A stretch of DNA of 64,000 nt from Flavobacteriales bacterium (GTDB lineage Bacteria > Bacteroidota > Bacteroidia > Flavobacteriales_E > Vicingaceae): the NCBI GenBank assembly GCA_015075325.1, contig JABTUP010000005.1, positions 116,137-180,136 of the forward strand, read 5' to 3'. Of the stretch, positions 44,028 through 51,537 are shown piece by piece. The position numbers and the translations under genes are program-made. The notes below the pieces were generated by a model. It was not told the DNA's origin, did not search any database, and saw only the letters and a program-made list of their open reading frames with translations. Position 1 is the first letter of the stretch; every line of letters starts with the position of its first letter.

Positions 44028-46475
44028 ATGAAAAAAATTATTTTTTTGGCAGCGACAATTTTTGCTACTGCAAATTGTATCGCTCAGTATTCCGTTTACG
44101 GAACAGTTCAAGATTCGCTTTCCAACCCAATTGTTGGAGCAACAGTACGTATTTTAAATACTTATAAAGGAGTTTCATCCGACAACAACGGTAATTTTCG
44201 GTTAAACAATCTTTCTGCAGGAAATTACCAACTCGAGGTTAGTTTTGTTGGCTACCAATCGCACCAAATTAATGTTGAAAATTTAGCCGAAAACCGTGAG
44301 TATAACGTGGTTTTAAAAGAAAGTCGTCAAACATTAGACGAACTCATTGTTTCTGCCACTCGTGTTAAAGAAAATTCGCCAATTGCACACAACAACATTT
44401 CGTATCAAGACATAGAAAAAAACAATTTGGGACAAGATATTCCATTTCTGTTGCAAAACGAAGTTTCGGTAGTTTCCACAAGCGATGCAGGAGCCGGAGT
44501 TGGTTACACAGGATTTAGAATAAGAGGTTCTGATGCCACTCGAATAAATGTTACAGTAAACGGAATTCCAATAAACGATGCTGAATCGCAAGGAACTTTT
44601 TGGGTAAACATGCCCGATTTTGCTTCGAGTACCGAAAACATTCAAATTCAGCGAGGAGTTGGCTCATCTACCAACGGAGCTGGGGCTTTTGGCGGAACGG
44701 TAAACTTACAAACCACCACTCTAAAAGAAAAAGCCTATGGCGAAATTGCTTCTTCTTATGGTTCGTTTAATACCCAAAAATATACAGCAAAATTTGGAAC
44801 AGGTTTAATTAACAACCATTGGGCTTTTGATGCTCGTGCTTCTTACATTACTTCTGATGGTTATATTGACAGAGCCACTTCCGACCTTAGAAGCTATTAT
44901 TTATCGGGCGGGTATTATGGAAAAAACACCTCTTTAAAACTGGTTTATTTTGCAGGAAAAGAAATCACTTACCAATCGTGGTGGGGAACACCCGAAAGTA
45001 GAATTACTGGCAATAAAGAAGATATGGAAACCCATGCTGCAAACAATGGTTTAGATTCGGTTCAAACCTTCAACTTGCTAAATTCGGGTAGAACATACAA
45101 TTACTATCAATACAAAAATGAAGTGGATAATTACGGACAAGACCACGCTCAGTTATTATTTACTCACCAATTTTCGAGCAAACTATCCGCAAATGCAGCT
45201 TTGCATTACACTTATGGCAGAGGTTATTATGAACAGTTTAGAAAAGATGACAATTTTGCAAGTTATGGCTTGAATGATTTAATTGTTGGTAACGATACCA
45301 TTTTAAGCACCGATTTAATTCGCCGACGTTGGCTCGACAACCATTTTTATGGTGCAACATACAATCTGAGCTACAACAGTTCAAAACTTTCGTTGATTTT
45401 GGGTGGTGGATACAACAACTACGATGGAAGACATTTTGGAGAGTTGATTTGGATGCGTTTTGCCAATAATACAGGTTTAGGCTATCGCTGGTACGACAAC
45501 GATGCAAACAAAAGAGATTTGAATACTTTCCTAAAAGCCGATTATTTAATAACTGAAAAAATAACCTTATTTGCCGATTTACAAGTAAGAACCGTTGATT
45601 ATTCTACTAAAGGAAAAGACAATGATTTGAGAATACTAAGTGTGGATACCAATTTTGTTTTCTTTAACCCGAAAGGTGGATTGAGTTACCAGATGAACGA
45701 AAAAACAAGGTTTTATGCGTCGCTTAGCGTCGGAAACCGTGAACCTGTTCGTGGCGATTTTATAGATAACCCAGCCAACAAACAACCAAAACACGAAACC
45801 ATGCTGGACTACGAAGCAGGTGTTGATGTAAAACTGAAAAAAGCACTTTTTCAGGCAAACTTTTACTACATGGATTACAAAAACCAGTTGATACTTACCG
45901 GTGAATTAAACGATGTGGGTTCTTCAATTAGAACCAATGTGGATAAAAGTTATCGAGCAGGTGTGGAATTTTCTGCCAATTTTTTAATTAGCAAAAAAGT
46001 AACATTGGGTTTTAACACCACGCTTTCGCAAAACAAAATAGACCAATTTACTGAGGTGATTTACGACTACACCGATTGGAATGAAGTTGTGGTGGTTGAA
46101 AACAAGTACAAAAACACCGACATTGCTTTCTCGCCCAATATAATTGCTGCTGGAAACATTGTTTACATGCCTGCAAAAGGATTGAGTTTGATGTTGCAAA
46201 CCAAATACGTGGGTAAACAATTTTTAGACAACACCAGCAATGCAAAACGAGTAATTGATGCTTACAAAACTGTTGATGGACGATTGAGTTACAGCATTTA
46301 CCCGAAAAAAATGCGTGAAATTTCGTTTAATTTATTGGTAAACAACATGCTAAACAGCTTGTATAGCAGCAACGGCTACACCTACAGCTACATTTACGAA
46401 AAATTAATTACCGAAAACTTTTATTACCCACAAGCAGGAACCAACTTCTTATTAGGGCTTACTTTTAAGTTTTAG
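44028..46475 (+). CDS. TonB-dependent outer membrane receptor, thiamine-regulated
   Basis: The protein has 815 residues: a signal peptide ending CIAQ, a CarboxypepD_reg-like domain (about 20-105; GTVQDSLSNPIVGATVRI), a plug (about 110-230; TLDELIVSATRVKE as TonB-box region, IRGSDATRINVTVNGIPIND) and a 22-strand barrel ending FLLGLTFKF with a terminal Phe. The TPP riboswitch in its leader identifies the likely substrate as thiamine or a phosphate ester; thiamine-regulated receptors of this kind in Bacteroidetes have been called OMR1. No inner membrane PnuT follows, so the partner is elsewhere. A terminator lies at 46520-46547. Confidence 0.92.
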   Translation: MKKIIFLAATIFATANCIAQYSVYGTVQDSLSNPIVGATVRILNTYKGVSSDNNGNFRLNNLSAGNYQLEVSFVGYQSHQINVENLAENREYNVVLKESRQTLDELIVSATRVKENSPIAHNNISYQDIEKNNLGQDIPFLLQNEVSVVSTSDAGAGVGYTGFRIRGSDATRINVTVNGIPINDAESQGTFWVNMPDFASSTENIQIQRGVGSSTNGAGAFGGTVNLQTTTLKEKAYGEIASSYGSFNTQKYTAKFGTGLINNHWAFDARASYITSDGYIDRATSDLRSYYLSGGYYGKNTSLKLVYFAGKEITYQSWWGTPESRITGNKEDMETHAANNGLDSVQTFNLLNSGRTYNYYQYKNEVDNYGQDHAQLLFTHQFSSKLSANAALHYTYGRGYYEQFRKDDNFASYGLNDLIVGNDTILSTDLIRRRWLDNHFYGATYNLSYNSSKLSLILGGGYNNYDGRHFGELIWMRFANNTGLGYRWYDNDANKRDLNTFLKADYLITEKITLFADLQVRTVDYSTKGKDNDLRILSVDTNFVFFNPKGGLSYQMNEKTRFYASLSVGNREPVRGDFIDNPANKQPKHETMLDYEAGVDVKLKKALFQANFYYMDYKNQLILTGELNDVGSSIRTNVDKSYRAGVEFSANFLISKKVTLGFNTTLSQNKIDQFTEVIYDYTDWNEVVVVENKYKNTDIAFSPNIIAAGNIVYMPAKGLSLMLQTKYVGKQFLDNTSNAKRVIDAYKTVDGRLSYSIYPKKMREISFNLLVNNMLNSLYSSNGYTYSYIYEKLITENFYYPQAGTNFLLGLTFKF

Positions 46476-46488
46476 TTTTCACTATTGT

Positions 46489-46513
46489 CATCCTGAGCAT
46501 GTCGTAGGATAAA
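46489..46513 (+). repeat. fragment of a common 'TGTCATCCTGAGC' repeat
   Basis: TTGTCATCCTGAGCATGTCG followed by TAGGA after the receptor stop. I know similar strings from many Bacteroidetes intergenic regions. Confidence 0.45.
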
Positions 46514-46519
46514 CTTTAG

Positions 46520-46547
46520 AAACTCTCCTTTTTAAGGGGAGTTTTTT
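46520..46547 (+). terminator. terminator after the thiamine receptor
   Basis: AACTCTCC pairs with GGGGAGTT (one G-T pair) and is followed by a run of T. Confidence 0.75.
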
Positions 46548-46576
46548 GTTTGAACATTATTGTTATATTTGAGAAT

Positions 46577-47185
46577 ATGATAGTATTAAGAAACTATATC
46601 GCTAGTAATTTTTTATTTGATGCATTTACTCTATTATTTGTTTTGTTAGGTAGCTACACCATAATTTTTAACGAAACAATAAATGATAGCTTTTATTATT
46701 TATATTTCGGTTCTTTACCCTTATTTTTCGTAAAATACTTTTTTTCAATAAGAAAAATACAAACGATAAATAAACTAATAAATTTAACACCAAGTATAAG
46801 CCCCAAATTAAATCTCGATTCTAATTTCTATAAGTTTTTTAAGGTTATTCTTAAAAAAGATAATGTTAAAGTTATTATACGTGAAGGGTTATATAAACCT
46901 CTTATAATACATCTAAACACAATTGATAAGAATAATTCAAGAATTGTAGTCTTAAAAAACGAGTGGTATAATTGGAATATCAAATATATGGGATGGAATA
47001 GCTACTACCAAATCATTCTATTAACAAATGAAAAACAACAAGAAATACTTCGGTTTAAAAGCATGGAATGGGATGGGAAATTCAACGACTTTCCATTTGA
47101 AGAATTTAGAAAATTAGGTGAAAATATAGCATTCTTGTCAAATCTAAATGTTGCTTATATTGAATATAATAGAGAAATGGATTAA
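46577..47185 (+). CDS. hypothetical membrane protein, two helices plus cytoplasmic domain
   Basis: The protein has 202 residues from ATG 46577 (a TTG nine codons upstream is not preferred). Two hydrophobic segments (about residues 10-28 and 36-54) are followed by a basic, soluble part of about 140 residues with no motif I recognise (VKVIIREGLYKPLIIHLNT, KNEWYNWNIKYMGWNSYYQ). The architecture recalls PH-like or YcxB-like membrane proteins, without proof. Its AT content is higher than that of its neighbours. It stands alone after a terminator. Confidence 0.6.
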   Translation: MIVLRNYIASNFLFDAFTLLFVLLGSYTIIFNETINDSFYYLYFGSLPLFFVKYFFSIRKIQTINKLINLTPSISPKLNLDSNFYKFFKVILKKDNVKVIIREGLYKPLIIHLNTIDKNNSRIVVLKNEWYNWNIKYMGWNSYYQIILLTNEKQQEILRFKSMEWDGKFNDFPFEEFRKLGENIAFLSNLNVAYIEYNREMD

Positions 47186-47224
47186 TCTTAAAAGAAAAAA
47201 ATTTGTAATTAAAACATTTTCAGA

Positions 47225-47680
47225 ATGAAACGTATCATCTTATTTTACACCATTTGTTTTTTAGCAATAGCTTGCTCGAAAAAACCAACAGTAACAATAG
47301 CCGATTTGGATTGGATAATTGGTACAAGAAGCTCGCAACAAGACCAAATGCTGATTTACGAAAGTTGGAGTAAAACCAGCGATGAATTGCTTACTGGAAA
47401 AAGCTACTACACCGAAAATGGCGACACCATGTTGCTAGAAACTATAGAAATAAAACAAATAGATGGTGAGATTTTTTATTGCCCAGCAGTATCGAACCAA
47501 AACGAAGGCAAAGCCATTGAGTTTAAACTAACCTCAAAAAGCCCTAACGAGCTGGTTTTTGAAAACCCTGAGCATGATTTTCCAAAAAAAATAGTTTACA
47601 TTCAAGAAGGTAACAACATTAATGCATGGATTGAGGGTGATGGCAAAAAAATTCCTTTTTTTATGACAAAGATTAACTGA
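47225..47680 (+). CDS. DUF6265-like lipoprotein
   Basis: The protein has 151 residues. The lipoprotein signal ends FLAIAC. The mature part follows the DUF6265 pattern: LDWIIGTR, YESWSKTSDELLTGKSYY, FYCPAVSNQNEGKAIEFKL and FENPEHDFPKKIVY. This is a small beta-barrel-like fold of unknown function, widespread in Bacteroidota. The stop codon TGA overlaps the next ATG (ATGCGATA), so the two genes are coupled. Confidence 0.8.
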   Translation: MKRIILFYTICFLAIACSKKPTVTIADLDWIIGTRSSQQDQMLIYESWSKTSDELLTGKSYYTENGDTMLLETIEIKQIDGEIFYCPAVSNQNEGKAIEFKLTSKSPNELVFENPEHDFPKKIVYIQEGNNINAWIEGDGKKIPFFMTKIN

Positions 47681-48687
47681 TGCGATATATTGTTATAATT
47701 TTCATAGTATTACTTGAAGTAACCGTATATGGTCAAAGTTTTGCCGAAGAACATTACCGCTTCGACACCAATTATAAAACCATGAAAGGCTACTACCATA
47801 GAGGGCTTTATCAAAAAGCTACCGAATATGTTGATTCGTTAAAAGATAATCGGTTTGTTGGTAAATACGAACTTTATTTAATTGCTAGAATATACTCACT
47901 AAACAATGAGTTCGACAAAGTATTGATTTATCTCGAAAAAGCTGTAAAAAAAGGAATAACAAAAAAAGAAATAGAATCCATGTACGATTTTGATAACTTC
48001 AGAAAACATCATTCGTACGTAATTTTTAATTTAAACTACGATAAATGGCACAAAATCTATTTAGATGAACTATTAACATTATCAATAGATTCGGCATACT
48101 ACAATCAAATTATTGGCATGCACAAAGCTAGCCTGAAAGCACGAAAATTCAAGGTTACGTTTGTTGATGGCGATGAAGTGTATGAAGAATACAATAAACA
48201 AGATTCGTTAAGTCAATACCAGAGTATGATAGCCGAAATAAAACAAGATTCAATTAATTTTTATCAGTTAGCTGAATTAATTCAAACCAAAGGCTTTCCG
48301 ACAAGTAAAAAAGTGGGAGATGCTTATGAAACAGCTTCTCTTATCTTAAAATACAAATCTCAACATATTGAAAAATTTAACGAACCTAATTCAATATGGG
48401 TTCAAATTAAAGAGAAAATTGAATTAGAACAAAATGAAGGAAATTTACCTCCTATCTATTTAGCATACTTGAGTGATGTTTCTAAATATCATTTAGGATT
48501 ACCACAAGTATATTTAACTTTTAAGAAAAGCTCCTTTTGCAAGGACAACAAAAACTGCATTGAAAACCCGAAAAAATTGAACGAACTCCGCAAGTCGGTA
48601 GGACTATGTTCAATAGAACTCGAATTTTGGGTTGATGCAATAGATTTTCCGAAAGAAATCGAAGAATTGATGTATAAAAATAACTAA
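47680..48687 (+). CDS. secreted DUF6624-like protein
   Basis: The protein has 335 residues. The signal peptide ends TVYG or GQS. The N-terminal third (KATEYVDSLKDNRFVGKYEL, FDKVLIYLEKAVKKG) is helical and TPR-like. The C-terminal half has QLAELIQTKGFPTSKKVGDA and YLAYLSDVSKYHLGLPQVYL, resembling the DUF6624 pattern. The function is unknown. It is translationally coupled to the preceding lipoprotein, so the pair may act together at the envelope. No terminator is obvious downstream. Confidence 0.6.
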   Translation: MRYIVIIFIVLLEVTVYGQSFAEEHYRFDTNYKTMKGYYHRGLYQKATEYVDSLKDNRFVGKYELYLIARIYSLNNEFDKVLIYLEKAVKKGITKKEIESMYDFDNFRKHHSYVIFNLNYDKWHKIYLDELLTLSIDSAYYNQIIGMHKASLKARKFKVTFVDGDEVYEEYNKQDSLSQYQSMIAEIKQDSINFYQLAELIQTKGFPTSKKVGDAYETASLILKYKSQHIEKFNEPNSIWVQIKEKIELEQNEGNLPPIYLAYLSDVSKYHLGLPQVYLTFKKSSFCKDNKNCIENPKKLNELRKSVGLCSIELEFWVDAIDFPKEIEELMYKNN

Positions 48688-48718
48688 TCAATTTCGATTG
48701 CTAGCAAGCTAGCTTTTC

Positions 48719-48787
48719 TTTGCCACAAATTACATAAATTAACACAGATTGATTCATAAATTAAAAATCTGATTAAATCCGCAACAA
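48719..48787. repeat. degenerate dispersed repeat, copy 5
   Basis: TTTGCCACAAATTACATAAA at the left and AAATCTGATTAAATCCGCAA at the right are decayed members of the family seen at 11205 and 38992. The stretch 48688-48814 holds nothing else. Confidence 0.4.
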
Positions 48788-48814
48788 AAGTGAATGATTA
48801 ATAATAAAGAGTAA

Positions 48815-48834
48815 AATACCACATTTAAGGTATT
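48815..48834. promoter_or_regulatory. AATACC-N8-GGTATT palindrome, site 1
   Basis: AATACC-ACATTTAA-GGTATT; its last TT plus the next G forms the -33 TTG of the small Cys-rich gene's promoter. Two more copies with the same spacing lie at 49139-49158 and 49210-49229. Confidence 0.8.
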
Positions 48835-48864
48835 GTTTAGAATCATTCTAAATAAGTATATTTG
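48832..48864 (+). promoter_or_regulatory. promoter of the small Cys-rich gene
   Basis: -33 ATTG (48832-48835), 21-bp spacer, -7 TATATTTG (48857-48864). The transcript should start near 48871, 21 bp before the ATG. Confidence 0.75.
48836..48852. promoter_or_regulatory. Fur-family-like operator (7-1-7), site 1
   Basis: TTTAGAAT-C-ATTCTAAA is a perfect palindrome with the 7-1-7 layout of Fur/PerR/Zur boxes. It fills the spacer between -33 and -7, where a bound repressor would block the polymerase. Confidence 0.75.
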
Positions 48865-48891
48865 TCACATATTTAGTAAATCATGTAACAG

Positions 48892-49047
48892 ATGAAACCA
48901 AATGCCGCATATATTCTACCCTCATCTAATTTAGTTTCTACTCCGATTATGGAACTAAAAAAGAAAAAAAAGAAGAAGGATTGTTGCGAAAAATTCAAAC
49001 GAAAAAAAGGTAAATTCTGTAAAGATTGCCCTTGTAATTGGGCTTAA
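48892..49047 (+). CDS. 51-residue Lys/Cys-rich protein upstream of the heme operon
   Basis: A short gene with an ATG start. The first 20 residues are neutral (MKPNAAYILPSSNLVSTPIM). Then comes a run of seven lysines, a CC pair (Cys31-Cys32), another basic stretch and a C-terminal FCKDCPC motif (Cys43, 46, 48). Five Cys in 18 residues suggest binding of iron, heme or another metal, or a redox role; there is no signal peptide. A second ATG at codon 20 would give 32 residues holding all the Cys. It has its own promoter, two operator-type palindromes and a strong terminator, so it is an independent transcript. I have an uncertain memory of similar short Cys-rich proteins near Bacteroidetes HmuY loci; the function is unknown. 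Confidence 0.75.
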   Translation: MKPNAAYILPSSNLVSTPIMELKKKKKKKDCCEKFKRKKGKFCKDCPCNWA

Positions 49048-49054
49048 TTTTCAT

Positions 49055-49087
49055 AAAAAACCTCGAACTAAATTCGAGGTTTTTTTA
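49055..49087 (+). terminator. terminator after the small Cys-rich gene
   Basis: AAAAAACCTCGAA pairs with TTCGAGGTTTTTT around a CTAAA loop and is followed by more T. Confidence 0.9.
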
Positions 49088-49138
49088 TTTTTCATCATTC
49101 CTATTTTTAAAATTAATATCCTAAATAATTATTTTTTC

Positions 49139-49158
49139 CATACCATAAAAAAGGTATT
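49139..49158. promoter_or_regulatory. CATACC-N8-GGTATT palindrome, site 2
   Basis: Same N8 (ATAAAAAA) as site 3 and 71 bp upstream of it; 19 bases are identical between the two. No promoter element coincides with this copy, so it may be an auxiliary site. Confidence 0.75.
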
Positions 49159-49209
49159 TTACACTTTCTTCAACACTTTAACTATTTGTTTATCTGTAAC
49201 TTAAAATGG

Positions 49210-49229
49210 AATACCATAAAAAAGGTATT
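49210..49229. promoter_or_regulatory. AATACC-N8-GGTATT palindrome, site 3
   Basis: AATACC-ATAAAAAA-GGTATT; as at site 1, its end supplies the -33 TTG of the following promoter. Confidence 0.8.
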
Positions 49230-49258
49230 GCATAAAAAATTAAACAACTTTAGTTTTG
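49228..49258 (+). promoter_or_regulatory. promoter of the heme operon
   Basis: -33 TTG (49228-49230), 20-bp spacer, -7 TAGTTTTG (49251-49258). The transcript should start near 49265, giving a 60-base leader before hmuY. Confidence 0.7.
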
Positions 49259-49270
49259 CTTTGTTATTTA

Positions 49271-49285
49271 TATTTAGTCTAAATA
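49271..49285. promoter_or_regulatory. Fur-family-like operator (7-1-7), site 2
   Basis: TATTTAG-T-CTAAATA is a perfect palindrome just after the predicted transcript start, a typical roadblock position. The arms share the TTTAG word with site 1. Confidence 0.55.
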
Positions 49286-49324
49286 AAAATAAATAAAATT
49301 ATTATCTATAAAAAAATTAAAAAT

Positions 49325-50569
49325 ATGAAAAAAATAAATCTACTATTTCTAAGTGTTTTTACTGCAATTAGTGCCAATGCACAGCAGATTATTGACACTG
49401 TATCTACAGGAGCTGGGTATGCCAATCAACAATGGTATAGTTTAGCCAACGACGAGCAAGGTTTTTCTCCAAAAAACAATTGGGATATAGCTTTTGAAAC
49501 CTCCAATCAAGGAAGCTCAATACATATTAATAGTTCGACAGGAGTAGAACTTTGGTTGCATCCAACAGCAGCTGTTGAAGATTTTTCAACAATAGACACA
49601 ACTGGTTTATCTTCTTGGCAAAAACTATACAACAGCAACCAAACTTGGGAAACAGGAGCATTTAACCAAATAGCCGACACTTCTAATTCGTTTGATTTAG
49701 GTTGGGGTTTGTACAGCATGATTACTCATACTGTAGTTGGAAATAAAGTATTTATTATCAAATTACCTGGCAATATCTATCGAAAAATAATTATCGAAAG
49801 TTTAGCAGGTGGAGATTACAATTTTAGGTTTGCATCAATAGATAACGCGGTTGATGTTTCCCAATCTATCACAAAATCTACTTACAATACTAAAAACTTT
49901 GTTTATTTCAGTTTACTAAACAATCAACTAATTGATAGAGAACCTACATCATTAAACTGGGATATCACTTTTACTCAATACATCGAATTTATTCCATCGG
50001 CATATTTGGTTACAGGTATTTTACACAATAAAGATATTGAATCGGTTAAAGTATATCCAGTTGCCGACCCAACAAGCTATAACGATTGGCAATCACAAAC
50101 ATTCTCTAGTAACATCAACACGGTTGGGTACGATTGGAAATCGTTTAATATGGGCACTTTTCAATGGGAATTTGCAGATTCAACTGTATATTTTGTAAAA
50201 GATAGAAATGACAACATTTGGAAATTAATTTTTACAGGTTTTGGCGGAAGTTCAACAGGAAAATACATCTTTTCAAAAGAAAATATTACCACTGTTGGCG
50301 TTGATGACAAGATGAAGAACAACCATATTTTAAATGTATTCCCAAACCCAGCCACTACATTAATTCAGGTAACCTATAATACCAAAGAAACAAATACCAA
50401 TTTTAAAATTATGGACTTAACTGGTAAAGTTATTTTAACCAAAAACGCCAGCAACAATGGAAGTTTAAATCAAGAATTTATTGATGTTTCAATCATTTCA
50501 AAGGGAGTTTATTTTCTTGCAATAACTTCAGGAAAAAGCACTTCAACGCAAAAAATAATTATTCAATAA
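49325..50569 (+). CDS. HmuY-family heme-binding protein with type A T9SS sorting domain
   Basis: The protein has 414 residues: a signal peptide ending ANAQ, then HmuY-type beta domain(s) (TGAGYANQQWYSLANDEQG, PKNNWDIAFETSNQGSS, and again SLNWDITFTQYIEF and GYDWKSFNM). The final 80 residues are a Por secretion type A domain (VFPNPATTLIQVTYNTKE, KIMDLTGKVI, GVYFLAITSGK), so it should be displayed on or released from the surface by the type IX system. HmuY of Porphyromonas captures heme for the HmuR receptor. It is the first gene of a six-gene operon ending with a second HmuY. Confidence 0.88.
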   Translation: MKKINLLFLSVFTAISANAQQIIDTVSTGAGYANQQWYSLANDEQGFSPKNNWDIAFETSNQGSSIHINSSTGVELWLHPTAAVEDFSTIDTTGLSSWQKLYNSNQTWETGAFNQIADTSNSFDLGWGLYSMITHTVVGNKVFIIKLPGNIYRKIIIESLAGGDYNFRFASIDNAVDVSQSITKSTYNTKNFVYFSLLNNQLIDREPTSLNWDITFTQYIEFIPSAYLVTGILHNKDIESVKVYPVADPTSYNDWQSQTFSSNINTVGYDWKSFNMGTFQWEFADSTVYFVKDRNDNIWKLIFTGFGGSSTGKYIFSKENITTVGVDDKMKNNHILNVFPNPATTLIQVTYNTKETNTNFKIMDLTGKVILTKNASNNGSLNQEFIDVSIISKGVYFLAITSGKSTSTQKIIIQ

Positions 50570-50586
50570 AAAAAAAGAAAAGAATC

Positions 50587-51531
50587 ATGAAAAAAATTGT
50601 AATAAAACAATCTTACGTTCTAATTATGGCAGCAATTGTGATGTCAGCAATATTTGTATTTCCATCTTGTAACTCAAATTCGGCAGAAAACGAAACAAAA
50701 AAAGAACAAAAAATTGGTCTTTTATTAGTTAACCATGGGTCGCGTTCAGAAACTTGGCGTAATGCTTTACTAGATTTAGAAAAAAATGTAACCGACGAAA
50801 TTCTAAAAAAAGGATTTGTAAAAGGCATTAAAACAGCTTTTATGGAATACAACGAACCCTCAATTGCTACTCGACTAAAAGAGTTTGATAAAGATGGGTT
50901 TACTGACATTATTTTAGTTCCAGTGTTTTTAACTGTTAGTCCACACTCGTTTGAAGACATACCAACAATTATAGGTCAAAAAGAAGACCCACATTCGATG
51001 GAAATGTTGAAAATTGAAAAAATTGAGCGTTACACTCCAAAAGCAAAAATTTATATTTCATCATTACTCGATTTTGGTGATATTTTAGAAAAAAACATTT
51101 TAAGAAGAGTAGAATCGTTATCAAAAAATCCTGAAAAAGAAGGATTGGTTTTAATTGGTTATGGCGATGAAAGTTATGACAAGGAATGGGGGCAATTATT
51201 TGACAATGTAGCAGAATATGTAAAAGAAAAAACAGGCATTTCAGCACATTCATACGGCTGGTGTGGACACATTGCACACTACAACCCTGATGAAACCACC
51301 AAGGCAATAAACAAAGTTTTAGAAACAAAAGAGGTAGCTATAGTTGTTCCTGTTTTAGTAGCTCATGATGAAACATTTCAAATAAAAATAATAGGCGGTG
51401 GAATTCAAAAAGTAGAAAAAAATTCGGAGAAAGTAATTTATAAACCCGATGCCATTTTACCTGATAAAAACATAGAAAATTGGGTAATTCAAACTGTTGA
51501 TGAAATGTCAAATAAAATTCAAGTAAAATAA
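50587..51531 (+). CDS. lipid-anchored CbiX/SirB-like chelatase
   Basis: The protein has 314 residues. The N-terminal signal (VMSAIFVFPSC, Cys28) predicts a periplasmic lipoprotein. The body is a class II chelatase of the CbiX/SirB type: GLLLVNHGSRSETWRNALLD with the metal/catalytic His50, IILVPVFLTVSPHSFEDIP, and in the second half GLVLIGYGDESYD, SYGWCGHIAH and VAIVVPVLVAHDE. Cytoplasmic relatives insert cobalt or iron into sirohydrochlorin; a periplasmic version in a heme-uptake operon suggests metal removal from, or exchange with, captured porphyrin. That role is inferred. It follows hmuY by 17 bp. Confidence 0.85.
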   Translation: MKKIVIKQSYVLIMAAIVMSAIFVFPSCNSNSAENETKKEQKIGLLLVNHGSRSETWRNALLDLEKNVTDEILKKGFVKGIKTAFMEYNEPSIATRLKEFDKDGFTDIILVPVFLTVSPHSFEDIPTIIGQKEDPHSMEMLKIEKIERYTPKAKIYISSLLDFGDILEKNILRRVESLSKNPEKEGLVLIGYGDESYDKEWGQLFDNVAEYVKEKTGISAHSYGWCGHIAHYNPDETTKAINKVLETKEVAIVVPVLVAHDETFQIKIIGGGIQKVEKNSEKVIYKPDAILPDKNIENWVIQTVDEMSNKIQVK

Positions 51532-51537
51532 TATAAA

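Noticed and set aside
48815..49229. CRISPR-like or iteron array made of the AATACC palindromes
   Set aside because: Only three copies with unequal spacing (324 and 71 bp), and two of them coincide exactly with promoter elements.
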